From contig CM041298.1 in the NCBI GenBank assembly GCA_023052935.1, forward strand, positions 62,738,217 to 62,802,216: a stretch of 64,000 nucleotides of DNA, written 5' to 3'. Of the stretch, positions 63,090-64,000 are shown in pieces; position 1 is the stretch's first letter, and every line of letters begins with the position of its first letter. The stretch is from Piezodorus guildinii. Lineage: Eukaryota > Arthropoda > Insecta > Hemiptera > Pentatomidae. The notes under the pieces were generated by a model. It was not told where the DNA came from, did no database searches, and saw only the letters and a list, made by a program, of their open reading frames with translations. Both the position numbers and the translations under genes were made by a program.

Positions 63090-64000
63090 GTTATTACTTA
63101 TTTCTACTTTTAAGATTATTCCATAAAAAAACAGATGTTTCACTTTAAACTCAATGATAATTTTATGGAATCTAATTTAAATTTTATATACGTATTATAA
63201 ACAGTTCGTTAGAAAAATAAAACAATAAACTGAATAAAATGGGAACCTTTGCACAGTCCAAACGCACATGTTTTTGACATAATTTTGCACTAGTCGTTCT
63301 ATTCAAAATGCATCAGCAATTTTAACGTAATTTCGTTCCTTAATTAATTCACCTTTAATTGTATGATTGGTATTATTTAATAAAATTGGTATATATCAAG
63401 AAAATCCAAGATATATATCAAGAAACTCTAGCAAAAATACGAGAAAATATCAAGGAGAGGCCAAATTGGTCGATAATAAGGCCCGATCGACTTAGTTTTA
63501 CGTTTGAAAATGCCTTCAGTTTCCTTACAGTGAATAAAAAGTTTTTTGGTTTTTTTTTGTATGTTTTATGTTTAAAATAAAATGTTTTTGTGTTGCAATA
63601 AAAAAATGAGAGTATGGACGGTTTTAGAAGGCTATTTACTGTTTACATATTTCACTGATTTTACATAATTATTTCCAAATTTGTATGAAAATCTATACAT
63701 ACATATTTACATATTTGGCATTTTTAATTACATGAAAATGCTAGACCTAATAACCACATTCACATTGCAGACGAGCGAATTTGCGGCAACTCACTAGTTG
63801 AGTAAAAATCTTGCCACGGAATACGCCAACGACCAACGGGCTGTAGAGGAAAAATGAATAAATCGTCAATAGAAACATTCATTTTTATTTTCGTTAACTT
63901 CTAGTAAAAGTGAATTTTTGTCAATACGGCGGTAGCGTACTATTAACGTATTGCAACTGACCGAGACGAGATGAAATGCCACAGACAGTGAGACAGGTGA
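63090..64000. other. AT-rich DNA to window end
   Basis: The frame 63359-63580 (+) shows no recognisable motif. From about 63760 the sequence becomes less AT-biased (gacgagcgaatttgcggcaac, gaatacgccaacgaccaacgg), possibly single-copy, continuing past the window. Confidence 0.35.

Noticed and set aside
1..64000. CRISPR arrays, bacterial operons, rRNA genes
   Set aside because: The tandem repeats lack unique spacers, no ribosome-binding or operon structure exists, and no rRNA-like sequence was recognised.

Overview
The window looks like repeat-dominated, AT-rich nuclear DNA from an invertebrate, most likely an arthropod. The basis is long (TA)n and poly(A)/(T) runs, several LINE clades, tRNA-derived SINEs and a piggyBac-type MITE with TTAA ends. 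The species cannot be named from sequence alone. I found no convincing intact host gene, rRNA gene, true tRNA gene or CRISPR array. Nearly everything that can be recognised is a mobile element or its remains, often nested.

Layout. 0-12 kb holds copies of a very abundant short repeat (called family A here: terminal inverted repeat ACTTTCACTTACCT, hairpin near the 3' end), a solo LTR (3792-4473), a 28-bp satellite (about 5.4-5.6 kb), two RTE-like LINE tails and a 5'-truncated minus-strand LINE (9157-11137) with a perfect 13-bp target duplication. 12.1-19.6 kb is a nest: family A is split by a foldback element (12378-19156) whose arms are 21-bp tandem repeats plus a 111-bp array, and that element is split by a CR1-like LINE (14612-18305). 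20-40 kb carries degraded LINE pieces, a full SINE with target duplication (25407-25691), a piggyBac-like MITE (29353-29583), short inverted repeats with hammerhead-ribozyme-like cores, a broken transposon-type gene (34.3-35.0 kb) and a second 21-bp-repeat element (36.8-37.6 kb).

40.6-50.75 kb is the centrepiece. A Jockey-like LINE (ORF1 and ORF2, plus strand) is interrupted inside ORF2 by a complete minus-strand Ty3/Gypsy LTR retrotransposon (43182-49792). Its two 563-bp LTRs look identical, it has a 4-bp AGAG duplication, a tRNA-Leu-type primer site, a polypurine tract and one intact 1806-codon gag-pol frame. The polyprotein runs SAP-like domain, coiled coil, gag, CCHC knuckle, DTG protease, RT (YLDD), RNase H, D,D35E integrase, GPY/F module and then a C-terminal macro domain of the OARD1/TARG1 ADP-ribosyl hydrolase type. 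The positions matching TARG1 Asp20, Gly43, Lys84 and Asp125 are all kept with identical spacing. A retrotransposon polyprotein ending in an apparently catalytic deADP-ribosylase is the most striking observation here.

50.7-64 kb returns to decayed repeats: a cluster of SINE fragments in alternating orientation (53.3-55.4 kb), an inverted-repeat MITE (54826-55322), LINE tails, two moderately GC-rich unexplained blocks (52.33-52.69 and 55.83-56.22 kb) that are the best places to look for non-repeat sequence, and Helitron-like ends.
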